Shown here one piece after another: positions 1 through 11,147 of a DNA stretch of 64,000 nt (its first letter is position 1; every line of letters begins with the position of its first letter). Where the stretch lies: the NCBI GenBank assembly GCA_029204225.1, contig CM055101.1, positions 6,495,618 to 6,559,617 on the forward strand, in the 5' to 3' direction. Under the pieces are notes generated by a model. It saw only the letters and a list, made by a program, of their open reading frames with translations, had not been told where the DNA came from and did not search any database. Origin of the DNA: Diphasiastrum complanatum. Its lineage: Eukaryota; Streptophyta; Lycopodiopsida; Lycopodiales; Lycopodiaceae. Both the position numbers and the translations under genes were made by a program.

Positions 1-3000
1 TCGAGTTTGGATGAGTGGTTCAGGTTCTTCCAAAACGTCGCCAAAATTGGGTGGTGGTTTATCGTGTGTATCCAATTCAACAATATCTTTTCCTTCAAAC
101 ACGCGTCGTTTTCTTGCATTAAATTGGATCACATACCACCATCTTGGGTCTATTCGATCGGGATGGAATATAATCTACCAAAGAATTAAAAAAAATAAAG
201 TTAGTATTATAAGATTGATATATAAATAATTGGATTGCAAATATTAATGACATTGAAATTTTAGAGTCTCACTTGTTCGCAATGTCGTGGCAATACTAAA
301 GTGTCATGAGAGTCCATCGATATACATTTTGTTGAGTCGATTTGAAAAAACTTTGAGTTATCATTTCTAATCGTGGCATTGCTTCCATGATAGATGACCT
401 TAAACAATTTTACGTCAAAAATAAAGTATTTGTCATTAGTCTCGTAATCGACTTCATAAATATGTTGCAATGTGCCGACATAGTCTAGGTCACCCGAAAT
501 GATATTAGGGTCTCTCGCACTATAATGACTCTCTTGTTGAAAGTTGGCCATTATACCACAATCATATGTACGACGCTTGTTGTCAACTCTCTCAACATGG
601 TAATGGTGTCCATATGCCCACATGGCAATGCATGATGTATACTAAAACACAAAAAAAAAAAAACAAATGTGTGTAATTAGAAATACTATTCATATATTGA
701 GTAGTACAAAAACAAAACTTTACATAAACAGTATTACACTAACCTTCCATTCACATCCGCGAACAAATTTCCATTCGAATTCGGTCACTTCTTCTCCGTT
801 TTCGGATGCTTTTAGCATCGTATCAAAAACCCATTCACGAGAGCATTTTGAAGGTAAAGGCTCCAAAGGTTCGTTGTTCTCCAACGTCCTTCTTCGTCTT
901 CGATTGATATTTCTTTTTCGTTTCAATGTTATGTTTCTTTCCTTTTTGGCTTCTTCATACCTTGAAATCCACTTTTCTATTTGTTCACAATTATATAATA
1001 TGAATGTGTCAATTTTCTCTTTTAATTGAGGTGAAAGTCTTTTTTGCACACCATTTCCTTGTGGTACTTCACCCTTAACACGTTCATCTTCTTCTTCACA
1101 CCACATTTTCGGACTTGCAGGATGCAATTGTGAGATTATTTCGGTGATATAAAACAAAGATTCATGTACAAGCCAACTTTTTGCAATGCTACCTTCTGGC
1201 CTTGCCTTTTGTCAAAACTTTCATAAAGCGCACAAGGTAGAACATCCATCTCGTGTGCCAGGTCCTGCAATTGATACTTCTTCGACCAAATGCACTAGAA
1301 GATGAACTTGTATATCCAAAAAGGAAGTTGGAAAATCTCTTTCCAACAAACATATCAATCATTTGGATTTTCATGGAATCCAATTCACTATTTTTTATTT
1401 CTTTTGAGAAAATCCACCTGCAAGATTGATAGTACATTAGGTTGCCCAATAGGGTCTTTTCACATCGGCTGCTTGTAGATCTTTACAAGCTGCGGAATTG
1501 TCTTTTATGCCAATGATGTGGTTCCATAAGGATTCACCGACGTTTTTGAATATGTGCATAGGATCCAATAGATGGTTTATCAATAAATTCCTCCAATAGG
1601 GTAATTTATGAAAAATAGACAATCGTTTCATACCATCAATGGATTCATTCCATGAAGAATTAACGTCGTGATGTTTAAGTCATTCACCATGCCATTCCGC
1701 TACTCCCATGCGTGGGGGTGGTGGTGTAGTTAGAGGATTATCTCCTCGCCCTCCAAAAAATCGCCTATTCAACCTTCGAAAAGGATCATCAAGCGGCAAG
1801 TATTTGCGATGATTTTCGTACACCACTTTTCTTAACATATTTGTGTATGTCGACCCTCCAAAAGTGGTCCACAAATATAACATGCATTGTAACCCAATGT
1901 GGTTAAACCTGCATAGTTCATAAACCAAATTAAACATAAGCTTAGTTAAATATACTCAAACGTTAAACCCTAAAACAGATTAGATTCATTGTATAGATAC
2001 ATGAACATTTGCTTAAACCGGGGTAGTCATGCATCGTCCACATTAAAATTCCACAAACAACGAAGTTTTGTTGTTGTAAAGTTCTCGAGATGTCGTAAGT
2101 GTGAATACCATTCCAAAGAATGCACAATTCATCGATCAAAGGTGCAAGATACACAACCATGTTCTTGGCCTTGTAATTTCGTGGAATCAATAAAGCCAAT
2201 AACAAGCGTCCTGTTTTAATACTCAACCATGGAGGTATGTTGTAATCAACGAGCACAACTGGCCATGTGCACCAAGTTGACGCTTGAACGCTAAAAGAAT
2301 TTACGCCATCCATAGCAAGGCCAAATCTCAAATTACGAGGTTCGTTTTTAAACTCGGGCCATTGGTCTTCAATATGTTTCCATGTAGGTGAATCACTTGG
2401 TACTCACATCACATCATCCGTAGATCGATTTTTGACATGCCAATCCATTAGTTGTGCCAAAGATTTACATCGAAATAAACGTTGCAATCGTGGGATAATT
2501 GGAAAATGTCGTAACACTTTTCGTGGCACTTTATCCCCTTGTACGTCATCTCGAAAACGTGAAGCATTACACACTGGACATTGAAGCTTTTCCGAATGCT
2601 CAGCTCTATATAGAACATGGTCTTCTGGACATGCATGTATTGTGTCGTAATCCATTCCAAGCACGGTCATCATCTTTTGTGCTTCTTTTCGTGTTTTAGG
2701 TATCACATGTTCTTTCGGAAGTATTTGATGCAACAACCTAAAAAAAGAGCAATGTGAGTTGTTAGAAAAGAAAAAAAATGAACTTAATGTAAATATGCTA
2801 TAAAGTATAATAATTGTGTTATGCGTTAAGTACCCGAATAAAGATGTCACGCTATGATCACTCCATTTGTATGTTGCTTGAAGGTTTAGAATAAGAATTG
2901 ACCTAGCTAGTCTCAAAGTAGATGCTCCAGGATATAGAGGAGTGTCTGCCTCCTTGCGCAATAGAATCTCGTCTTCATCCATCTCAAATTGTTTGTGATC

Positions 3001-3512
3001 TCCATTTTCATTAGAAGATGCATGCATATCATCATTCTCATTTGTTTCAAAGTAAGATTCAAACATGTTGTGCATTGCTTCATCGTGTTGCACCTCATCA
3101 TCATAATCATTAGAATCAAGTTGATTATTCTCTTTTCTATTGTGTTTGCCTCTTCAATTTGTTTCGTTCTTTGTTTTCTCATGTCTATCAAAACTTGACG
3201 TTGATTGTAACTAAACACGGATGGATCAATTCCATGAAATGGCATTCGATGTATTCGCTACACACATGAACCAAATTTCATAAGTGACATATATAGATTG
3301 ACAAAGATTATAATAAAAAACAATCATATAAAATTAACAAACCTCAACGTCTTCCAAATTCGATGGTTGACCTTCTTCTTTTTGTCCAAACTTCCACAAA
3401 TGATTTTCAACAATGCGTCTTTCACGCATCTTTTTTCCATCATACTTGAGGCATGTGCACCATATTTTATTTTGAAAATAATTTCTCTACGAGAAACAAA
3501 AATCAAGTACAT
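1..3512 (-). pseudogene. CACTA (En/Spm-like) TNP2 transposase pseudogene, 3' end cut by window edge
   Basis: TNP2 proteins bind and cut CACTA transposon ends. Read on the minus strand the family order is visible. A Cys-containing N-terminal piece (3512-3330, WCTCLKYDGKK) comes first, then an acidic linker and CPVCNASRF (3093-2404). The Transposase_21 core follows (2331-1963, MRFGLAMDGVN), then YENHRKYLPLDDPFR (1937-1680). A DUF4218-like part has LPYW and LDPMHIFKNV (1631-1437) and continues through KARPEGSIAK. A DUF4216-like C-terminus (623-1) ends in DPRWWYVIQF. A plausible intron lies at 272-175: the donor follows CEQ and the acceptor precedes IIFHPD. That matches the family pattern, where AEQ is followed by VFY. 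Another intron-like insertion lies near 2.75-2.83 kb. Near 1200 a one-base frameshift separates TKGKA from PEGSIAK, and in-frame stops occur elsewhere, so the copy is decayed. The family call is strong; exon borders other than 272-175 are approximate. Confidence 0.85.
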
Positions 3513-3818
3513 GTCATTTTAGCACAATATTTTAACTTATAATAACAAAGTTTTTATGAACAAAAACACATGTATGTTTATTACGTACCCTGTTAACTTG
3601 AGTATTGTCTTCATCACTAGACTGATCTTAATGTAATTTATCTCATTGTGATAAACTACATATATGCACAAGTACAAAACACAAATAACATAAAATAATT
3701 GTATGATTCTAATGTTTTAATTTTTAGATATACCTATTCTTATACATTGTCGCTTACATGATTCTTATGCCAATCTTGGTGCAGGTTCGAGCTCTACACG
3801 CATATCTCTCTCCTTTTG

Positions 3819-4885
3819 TTAACACATGTATGAAAGTCCCACTCCAATATGCATTAAAGTAAAAATTTCACGTTCCTCACCTTGCACAAGAGAAACAGTT
3901 TGATCCTGTAAGGATCCCCATAATGTTGGGTCTTTCTGAAGTCGTGCATGCATTCGTTGAAGCCGTGAGTTTCCGATTACGTGAACTGCTTTGTAAGCTT
4001 TGCGATAAACCTCCAAAGCATTTAAAAAATACGAAAATGATTTTTTGTCCGGTCTCACTGTTGCACACAAATATTAATTTCTCTCATCCTTACTTCGTAA
4101 AAAGAAGTTTGATCTTAATTCTTCAATTTCTCTGATATTCAGCTTTTGCAAATAGCATGATGAGCAGCAAATAATATTTCGCACCTTTCGAATCTCAGAT
4201 TTTGTAATCAACTGTTTTTGATGATTTGTTAAATCAGGTGAGAATCTCAAGTCTCTCTTATATTTTTCTTTTTGTTTGGAGTTTGATCTATAAATTGAAC
4301 TTGTGACACTAGTAGGTGCTTGAACTGGTTGAGAAGGTGTTGGAATTTCATGACCGGGAAATCTGGCTCCGACCCCAGAATGTTCTGGACCCTCAGAAGG
4401 CTCTCAATTTTCAACGAATATAGTCTTTTTAGATTTAACACGATGAACATCACTTTGAGAAGGTCTCCTACGAACATGAGAAAAGCTTGAATGTCGCGGA
4501 TCAACAGACTTACGTGGATCTGTTAATTTACTAGAATCAGTAACTGAGTGAATTGAAGTTTTGACTCATCACTCAATGATTCAACTTGTTCAATAGAACA
4601 ATGTTCAAGTTGTGCTGAGCTTGTATCTGAAGAGGAGGACGAGGTCGAAAGATTTGATACAAGCTGAGTTACAGACGTCATTTCTTGAAAAGTACTTGCT
4701 TGAGGAATTTCAGATGATGAACGAGTAAATGATGACGATGCCACATCGTTTACCAAAATATGTTCAGATTCAGGAGTGGCTTTGTAAAAAAAGCTTTCAT
4801 TGAGAATGTCAGATGAAGATGTTGCACTTGTTGCAACATATTGAGTTACAACTACTGGAATAGAAGAAGTAGAACTACTTGACAT
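3819..4885 (-). pseudogene. Unrecognised ORF upstream of TNP2, probably the accessory gene of the CACTA element
   Basis: This coding-like stretch starts at an ATG (4885) with a Ser/Thr-rich N-terminus (MSSSSTSSIPVVV). It continues in shifted frames through 4504-4247 and 4070-3819. The last part looks most protein-like, with motifs DKKSFSYFLNALEVYRKAYK and LQKDPTLWGSLQDQ. Stops and frame changes near 4500 and 4080 mean it is broken or has unrecognised introns. It is on the same strand as TNP2 and about 300 bp upstream of it. That is the place where many CACTA elements carry a second protein, such as a TNPA-type DNA-binding protein, but I see no motif that identifies it as such. The adjacent palindrome array would be a natural target for such a binder; that is inference. 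Confidence 0.4.
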
Positions 4886-4914
4886 CGTAACCTCAAAAAA
4901 AATTTAACTACGTA

Positions 4915-5000
4915 CTTATGCTAAGCATAGAACCGTTCAAATAGTTAACACCACACTAAATGTGCTCCTCAAACATAACTGCAACCTATGTTGGTCATAG
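4915..5000. repeat. Two outlying imperfect palindrome copies
   Basis: Two degenerate members of the palindrome family that dominates 5.5-6.0 kb are centred near 4923 (TTATGCTAAGCATAGAA) and 4993 (ACCTATGTTGGTCATAG). They lie within 110 bp of the ATG at 4885, so they would sit in the 5' region of the minus-strand ORF. A third outlier is centred near 6627, inside the intron of the plus-strand gene. Confidence 0.6.
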
Positions 5001-5141
5001 AACAAATAAAAATCTATGCGAACCTCAATAGACGTACACAGAAAAACCAACTAAATGCAAATGAGCAACAAGCCTAAAAAGTAACTGGTTAATAAAAAAT
5101 TTCGACGGCTACCATGCCTTAAATATAGTTTGGCAGCATTC

Positions 5142-5186
5142 TTAGGGTTAGGGTTAGGTTTAGGGTTAGGGTTAGGGTTAGGTTTG
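5142..5186. repeat. Interstitial telomere-type repeat (TTAGGG with TTTAGGG)
   Basis: About 45 bp consist of consecutive TTAGGG units with TTTAGGG variants interspersed. Plants normally use TTTAGGG, and TTAGGG is used in some lineages such as many Asparagales. The mixture could be a short interstitial telomeric tract or a telo-box cluster in a transposon 5' region. It is too short to be a chromosome end, and unrelated sequence follows on both sides. Confidence 0.8.
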
Positions 5187-5466
5187 GACTGTCCGGGCTA
5201 ATACTCGAGGTCGACATGGGGTGAGGTGAGTCGCGGCAACTTGGTCCCGAAGTAAGCTGGAGGACTTGCGTGAGACGGGGGTCTCGAAAAAAAAAATTAT
5301 TTAAGGACCATAGTCCAAGCATAACTCACCTCATTTGCAAATTCAGAAGCCCACATGCTGCCAGAGCAATCGCTACAACCAAGTCACGACTTTCTATAAG
5401 ATTTCGCATACGCTCTCGCTTCCAGATTTCTTGACGGTAAGATTATTGTCATTTTCTAGCTTTGCT

Positions 5467-6003
5467 CTATGCTTAGCATGGGTAATAAATTCTTGCATTA
5501 GAAAATATTCATATTTTAATTTGTATTTATCTTCTTGCAACATGGGTAACCTATGCTCAACATAGGTGCCTGCACCAGTCCTCTTCTTTAACCTATGTTG
5601 AGCATAGGTTGTGCTCGGGTCCTTAGGAATATCCTATGCTTAGCATAGGATTCCGGCGTTATTTCTTTATTCTTACCACGGTTCGACCTATACTGAGCAT
5701 AGGTTGCATCTCTGTTTCTCTTCCAACCTATGCTTAGCATAGGTTAGCAAGTAAATAGCGAAGACATCCTATGCTCAACATAGGTTGGACAAGAGCATGC
5801 GAGTAACGACCTATGCTGAGCATAGGATGTCTTCGCAATTTGTTTGCTAACCTATGCTGAGCATAGGTTGGAACAGGACCAGAGATGAAAGTTATGCTCA
5901 GCATAGGTCGAAAGGAGGTTAGAATTGAAGAATCTCACCTCCGTCCTATGCTAAGCATAAGTTGTTAGTAAGGACTCGACCACAACCTATGCTTAGCATA
6001 GGT
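5467..6003. repeat. Array of about 12 short palindromes forming one nested inverted repeat
   Basis: Twelve copies of an imperfect palindrome, consensus ACCTATGCT-N-AGCATAGGT, have centres at about 5474, 5558, 5600, 5641, 5695, 5735, 5776, 5818, 5859, 5899, 5953 and 5994. Spacings are 40-42 bp, with two of 54 and one of 84. The inner ten centres are symmetric about position 5797, and the spacers between them are also reverse complements. For example, GCGAAGACATCCTATG on the left pairs with CATAGGATGTCTTCGC on the right. The whole 5580-6014 stretch is therefore one inverted repeat built from smaller ones. In En/Spm elements TNPA binds repeated subterminal motifs, so a transposase-binding platform is the best family-based guess. 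No CACTA terminus is visible next to it. Confidence 0.9.
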
Positions 6004-6233
6004 CGCTACTCGTATTTTTTTTGTTTTACAACGCTTTGTCTCAGAAAAGTGATCCTTTTGAGATGTTTTAGTAAGAAAATAGGTTTAATTTGTAGTTTTG
6101 TTTTTTGAATTTTTTTTCACAAAAATGGCTTGTTTTATTAAAGTTTTTAGCATTTTCATTAAGATAGCGTTTTAAATTTTCCTAAAAAGTCTTTGTTTTT
6201 GCAGATTTTCAATTGTCTTTGATAATTTTCGAA

Positions 6234-7383
6234 ATGTCAAGGATTTCTTTTAAAATTTCGGGAAAACCTCAAGATATTCCGTTAAAAGATAAGAAAATAT
6301 TCATGTACTATTTCACCAAAGGGGTCAACAACACAAAGCTTTTGGAGTTTTTTATTCATTTAGCTGAGAAGCCTGGCAGAGGAGACTCGCAATTCAAAGT
6401 TCAAGGAAGATTGCTTGCTAATCAACCATATGAGGATCAAGAAGAAGATTTTGTGAACATACTTGTAAAGGAGACGGATAATTCTTGTTCTATTTTCATT
6501 CATAACGAAACTATGATAAAGATCCGACTTTGTCTGGACGAGGCCATCAAAGCCTATTTTGATAAAGCTCTAGTTACTTTGGTGAGTAATTATAAAATAT
6601 ATTTTTAATCATGTTTGTTTCATGCTTAGCATAGTTGTTATTAGATATAAAATTATTTAACCTTTTAGATTTAAGCTTTTAGTCATTATATTTTAAACTT
6701 GATTTTTGTTTCTGTCCAAAGCATGAAGCAATGCTTAAAAATGGTTTTAACTGCTATTGTTGAGGGAAAAGATCCGGTCTATTCATTACAGAATTCAAAA
6801 GGTGTATCTATTGGACCTCGCAAGACCGCTTCTACCACTGCTCAGGTCACAAAGCCGGCCTTTGAAAATGTTGAGGATGAAACCGTAGCCGTCCCTCATC
6901 TCAAAAAAAAAAAAGATCTCATAATATTTCTGAGACTTTCCCACTAGACCTAAGTCATGCCCAAAGACCACGGCTACACATCGCCATAAGTCCATCCCTT
7001 CTGCTGAAAGCAAAAAAGCCACCACCGAACCATCTTTGTCGCTACCTGGTGCATCCATCCGCCCATTACAAGACAATTCCGAACTTGCCAAATTAAGAGA
7101 GGATATCTATAAAACAAAAAAAATAAAAGAAACAACTTTAATTTTAGACATAAATCAGTGTGATAGGCCACTTGTCGACCCAATAACAGGAGACAGACCA
7201 ATGGAAGTTAGAAAGCCTCATGAAACACATGTACATAATTTAGAAATAAAATTTAAAGATCATACACAAGCCATAGTTACTCCCTTTGTTGTTTTGGTTG
7301 ATCTCAACGAATGCAACGATGTTACAAATTTTGATTTTTCTTTATTAGAGAGGATACACAGTTTACAAGCTCGAAAACAATAA
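6234..7383 (+). CDS. Unrecognised spliced gene divergent from the CACTA genes; frame disturbed at a poly-A run
   Basis: I do not recognise the family. Exon 1 runs from the ATG at 6234 (MSRISFKISGKPQDIPL) to 6581 and ends at a strong donor, TTG|GTGAGT. An AG at 6727-6728 restores the frame, giving an intron of about 147 bp. Exon 2 (6729 onward) reads QCLKMVLTAIVEGKDPVYSL and then a Ser/Thr/Ala-rich linker. At the poly-A run near 6903-6914 the readable frame changes; a second change is needed near 6960 to reach the final frame, which ends EDIYKTKKIKETTLILDIN...LQARKQ at 7381-7383. The gene is either frameshifted or has another small intron there. A TTTTTGCAG just upstream (to 6204) looks like a splice acceptor, so a 5' UTR intron is likely. 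It lies about 200 bp from the palindrome array and diverges from the minus-strand ORF at 4885. It could be a second protein of the same transposon or a host gene. Confidence 0.45.
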
Positions 7384-9184
7384 TCTCAAGAGTATTCCCA
7401 TATTCCAAGCTTTAGAACTGTGAGTGCCAATATTTTTTAGGTATTTTAGTGGTTGTGTATCTAATGATTTTATTTTAAATAGGATTATTATATAATATAA
7501 GCTAATTTTAAGTTATTTATAAAAATCTACTGACCAAATTTTTGTAGCTTCAATTATTTTTTTGCAAAATACAACATTTTTTTACCACTACAATATATTT
7601 ATTTAAAGTATTTTAAATTTGGATACTTTTTTAAAAAAAATTATTAAATTAAAAAAAAAAAAGGTCTTCAAGTCATTTCTCTTTTTTTGGTCATCATGTT
7701 TTTTGTGCAATGTGAGGGTGGCAATGATACGCACCACCTTATTTGGTGGGCGGTGGTATTTTGCCAACCGTTAGGCCTAGGTAATTTGCTAGGCAGTTCC
7801 AACGGCGAAGGTGACTATGATGACCCCTAACGGGGTGGTGTGTTTCTACCACATACGGTAGATGACCCACTCTTCTATTTCAAAGAGGTCGGGCCAGTGA
7901 CTTAAGTACACACGAAACGATTCATTCCCAAATACAGCATAAAATTGAGCTTTACAAACTAAGCACGAGATGCGCAGAGGTTTTAACCTTCGACAAGTAT
8001 CAGTATACTATGAAGAGACATGACTAATATACCACCTAACTTGATTATCATTAAACAAGTCCGCATCAAGATAACAATACTCATTTAAAACTCGGAGCCT
8101 AGTCAAATCCAGTTTATGCTAGGTTAGCAATGCCCACGAAATTCCAAGAGAACAACATCATAATCCCCAACCTCAGAACTTGCCAATAGAAAGATACATA
8201 CTTTAGCAAGGAACTGAAAATTATACCTTATGTGGAAATAGGAGACCCGCGTGCCCTTGGACTCCCCCAAATCATGAGTTCACGCTATATCTGATTGATA
8301 CCATAAGCCTTGGTACGAGGTTCGTTGGTTTTTTGGATGGTGGTATTCTTAGCTCATCTTGGCCGCGTTGGTCATTCCTTCTAACCTCTCTAGAGGTCGC
8401 ATGACTTGAGATGTCGTAGCCACTGGTTGATCTGTAGTTATACTTCAGGTGGGCGTGTCCAGATGCGGCAAGCTTAGCAGGTACCGAGCTCAGGGAGCTT
8501 TAGCAAGGAGGCTGCGGATGCCAGAAGAGTGTCAATCAAGCTCTAGTGCGTTAGCGAAATCCCCGCAGAGACTCATGGAACTTTGGTGAGGATACAGCGG
8601 GTCCCAAACAGGATTCAGACAGTGAGTATGAATTCAGTAAGCCTGGCAGCACCCCAGTGAGCTAGCAGAGGTTCAACAAGATCAACTCTGATTGTACACA
8701 TGATGGGCTTGGTGGACGTTACAGTTCTGGTATGAAGATGATAGTAGCCAGGTACACCTGAGTGGAGATCACGCGACATTCAACCGCCTTGATACTTTAT
8801 ACATATCACTCAGACAGAAAGCTAAACATTATTCATATGGGTATGTATGTCCTATGGGTCACTCAAACAATCAGTGCAAGGGGTAGCAGGAGTGTCATAC
8901 TCCAAATGCCCATTTCGTAGCCCTCCCTTGGATCTGTAACAACTACATCAGAGAGGCAGCGTGCACCATAGTTTCTGATCCGATGGATCGTGTATAGTAG
9001 ATTGAGGAACCACGCTTGAGCGATAGATTACATCCCACATAGCGTGGATAGCTAACAGTGATTAGATCGCATTCTCTCCGACCCCCAAATCCTTAGCGGC
9101 GACTGGCGGTGGAGGCAGCAGACGGATTCAAGAAGGATTTCCATTGGTTTCTAATCCATCTCTAATACAATAGTGGTCTTCTGA
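7384..9184. other. Non-coding stretch; base composition changes at about 7.73 kb
   Basis: From 7384 to about 7720 the sequence is extremely AT-rich with poly-A/T runs, as expected for 3' flanking DNA. From about 7730 to 9180 it becomes balanced in base composition, with no long ORF on either strand and no repeat partner elsewhere in the window. I see no tRNA, rRNA or transposon motif. An LTR, an organelle-derived insert or a decayed element are all possible; nothing decides between them. Confidence 0.5.
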
Positions 9185-10020
9185 TTGTCTGTCTCTGATT
9201 CGTTCTACAAGCCATTTGGATCACAGCTTGATCTCATGTGGGATGGGAGATGGTACTTCCGTATTTCTTCTATTACACACACCTCCTCTCACGTAGCATT
9301 CAACGAGCTTGGCCTCAATCTCCCACTCGTTCTACGAAAAGCTCTCATCTTTGCTTCACGTCTAAACGAATTCTCTCCCAATCCCAACAATACTATTTGC
9401 AACTCTCCTTGAATTCACGTGAACCACTCTCTACCATCAACTATTTTCTGTCTGCTTCATGCATTCTCTCATCACTTAATGTAAAGGGAGCCCACCAACT
9501 TCCCCTTCACAATGCCAAGTTTTCACTCTTCAAACCTTTTATGAAAAGTGTCCCGCTTCGAACAAGGCTCTTAGCTGTGATTTCATCACAAGTGGTACCC
9601 TTCCTCTTTTGGAAAAGATGGTTTGGGCCACTGGTACTAGGGTACCACTTGTGTGAGCCTCTTCCCTCTTTTGCACTTGTTGGTGGTGTAAATGGCAAGT
9701 ACTTCACTTGCTTGTCTTTCTTAATTGAGTAGTTCTCTTTGCTACTTGTGGTCAACCCCTACCACTTTTAGGTAGGATGTTTTTTGTTAAACACTTTTGG
9801 CCTCCACTTGTATTTTCCATTTGCGTGTCTGTGGCCCATGGCTTAAGTTGTCGAGGTGATTTGTCTGTCGGGTGTCGCTTCGACTTGCACTAGAATTTGT
9901 CAATATTTTTCTGCAGTTTCCTTGACCCTGTCCCATAATGTCCGACCGTTTGTTGTGAGTTGGTTTTGCCAGTTTTTCTCGTGTGTTGTTATTGGCGAGC
10001 ACTCATGACTTGGGATTTCC
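9185..10020. other. Stretch with short ORFs only; no supported gene
   Basis: Short open frames exist (for example 9238-9732 on the plus strand), but they overlap antisense frames of similar length and show no recognisable motif. I do not call a gene. The end of this stretch may contain the diverged left part of the dispersed repeat that is clear from about 10,025. Confidence 0.4.
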
Positions 10021-10024
10021 TTCA

Positions 10025-10458
10025 AGGCAACCGGTTCCCTGAAAAACACAGTAGGCAATTTTTTATTAATAAAAGTAACGGAGTACATTGAAAATTCGCT
10101 CGGCCATGCCGGCTAATATAATCGGGCCAATTCTAAGGCCGTAAACTATTATATGGGCCATTTCTAAGGCCCCAAAATTTGCTCTAGCCACATTTTGGGT
10201 GGGCCGAGACCTCTTCTTATGTGGACCGGTATATTTGACTCGGTCTGTACAAAAATTGTCTATGAAATATTTTTGACAGTTTTTCGAATGTCACTTTCTA
10301 AACTGTGTCTAGCCACTTAGGGGTGGGCTGGGACCCATTCTACGGGCAACTGTGTGCCGATTTTTCCATTAGTAGCCGGGTTTTACATGTCAATTTTTAT
10401 ACAAAAACTGTGAAATTGCTCTAAAAATAGCCCAATTTTTTGTGCAAAAATATTGGCT
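10025..10458. repeat. Diverged copy of a dispersed repeat also at 33.0 and 60.4 kb
   Basis: This copy shares an ordered series of blocks with about 33,060-33,490 and 60,370-60,755. These are a CTGAAAA(A/G)CA block, GCCGGC, TTCTAAGGCC, GGGCTGGGACC, GGACCGG, TAGCCACTT and a closing CGGCTAA-like block. Similarity is clear but patchy, so it is an old copy. Homology stops exactly where CACTACAAC begins (10,460). The other two copies lie inside the segmental duplication described below. Confidence 0.6.
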
Positions 10459-11147
10459 AACACTACAACATTAAGACCAAGACATATATTGTTCGTTCAC
10501 GACCATTTCAAATTCAAGGAACAATGATGATCCAAATCGAACCACATTGAGGAATAGACATCAACAAGAGGCTCACTGGCCCATAGGGTGACTCGTATGT
10601 AACAAGGGGGTGGTGTCTCTTATATGAAGACACAAAAGAGGAGTATGGTATGTAGGCCCATGACAGTCCTTGAATCTTGCGGTTTGTAGCATCGAAAAAA
10701 GAAAAGGATGTTGCTACTTCGAACTCAACACTTCAAAGTAGTTACATGTGGACACTTGTTTGAATCCAAATGAACCTCATGCAACCTTTTAGAGTTATTG
10801 AGTTTGAAATAGCAGACACACTTTTCTCATTTCGATGTGGTGAACCATGAGGTTCATGAACGCCAATGGCCTGCACACCATATGCCTCTTTGGTGTCATC
10901 AATTTTAGGCAAGACACCCTATCGGCACAGACAATTCGATCGCGGAGCCAGTTAGCCCCCTTTGCATCTTCAATGGATTCATGTGTTTAGCAATATTGTT
11001 AGGGTTTAGGGTATGTGGATAGTTATAGATGGAAAACTAATTTATATGTTGGTATTGCCCTTGTAGCTTTGACTCAATACCTATAATAGCTCGGACTATG
11101 AAACGGGAACCACACACGCATGAATAAATTAAGATCTAACAAGTCAT
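10459..11147. other. Non-coding stretch, nothing recognised
   Basis: No long ORF, RNA gene or repeat partner was seen. It begins with CACTACAAC, a CACTA-like start, at a sharp end of repeat homology, but no matching inverted end was found at a believable distance. Confidence 0.4.

Noticed and set aside
5467-6003. Resemblance to a CRISPR array (regular repeats with spacers)
   Set aside because: The repeats are palindromic and variable, the spacers are reverse complements of each other rather than unique, no cas genes are present, and the setting is a plant nuclear genome.
6795-7201. Minus-strand frames antisense to the gene at 6.2-7.4 kb
   Set aside because: They overlap the better supported plus-strand exons, which have splice sites and consistent composition.
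8470-8491. Cluster of HindIII, KpnI and SacI sites including GGTACCGAGCTC, as in cloning vectors
   Set aside because: Only 12 bases agree with a common polylinker order; the flanks show no other vector sequence, so chance is the simpler reading.
7730-9180. Mitochondrial DNA insert
   Set aside because: Composition fits, but I recognise no organelle gene or intron; it is listed only as an unexplained island.
9238-9732. A 164-codon plus-strand gene
   Set aside because: An overlapping antisense frame of similar character exists, there is no motif, no splice or promoter context, and no conservation in another copy.
10460-10475. CACTACAACATT as a CACTA transposon terminus
   Set aside because: No inverted partner was found at a plausible distance and no subterminal repeats lie beside it.
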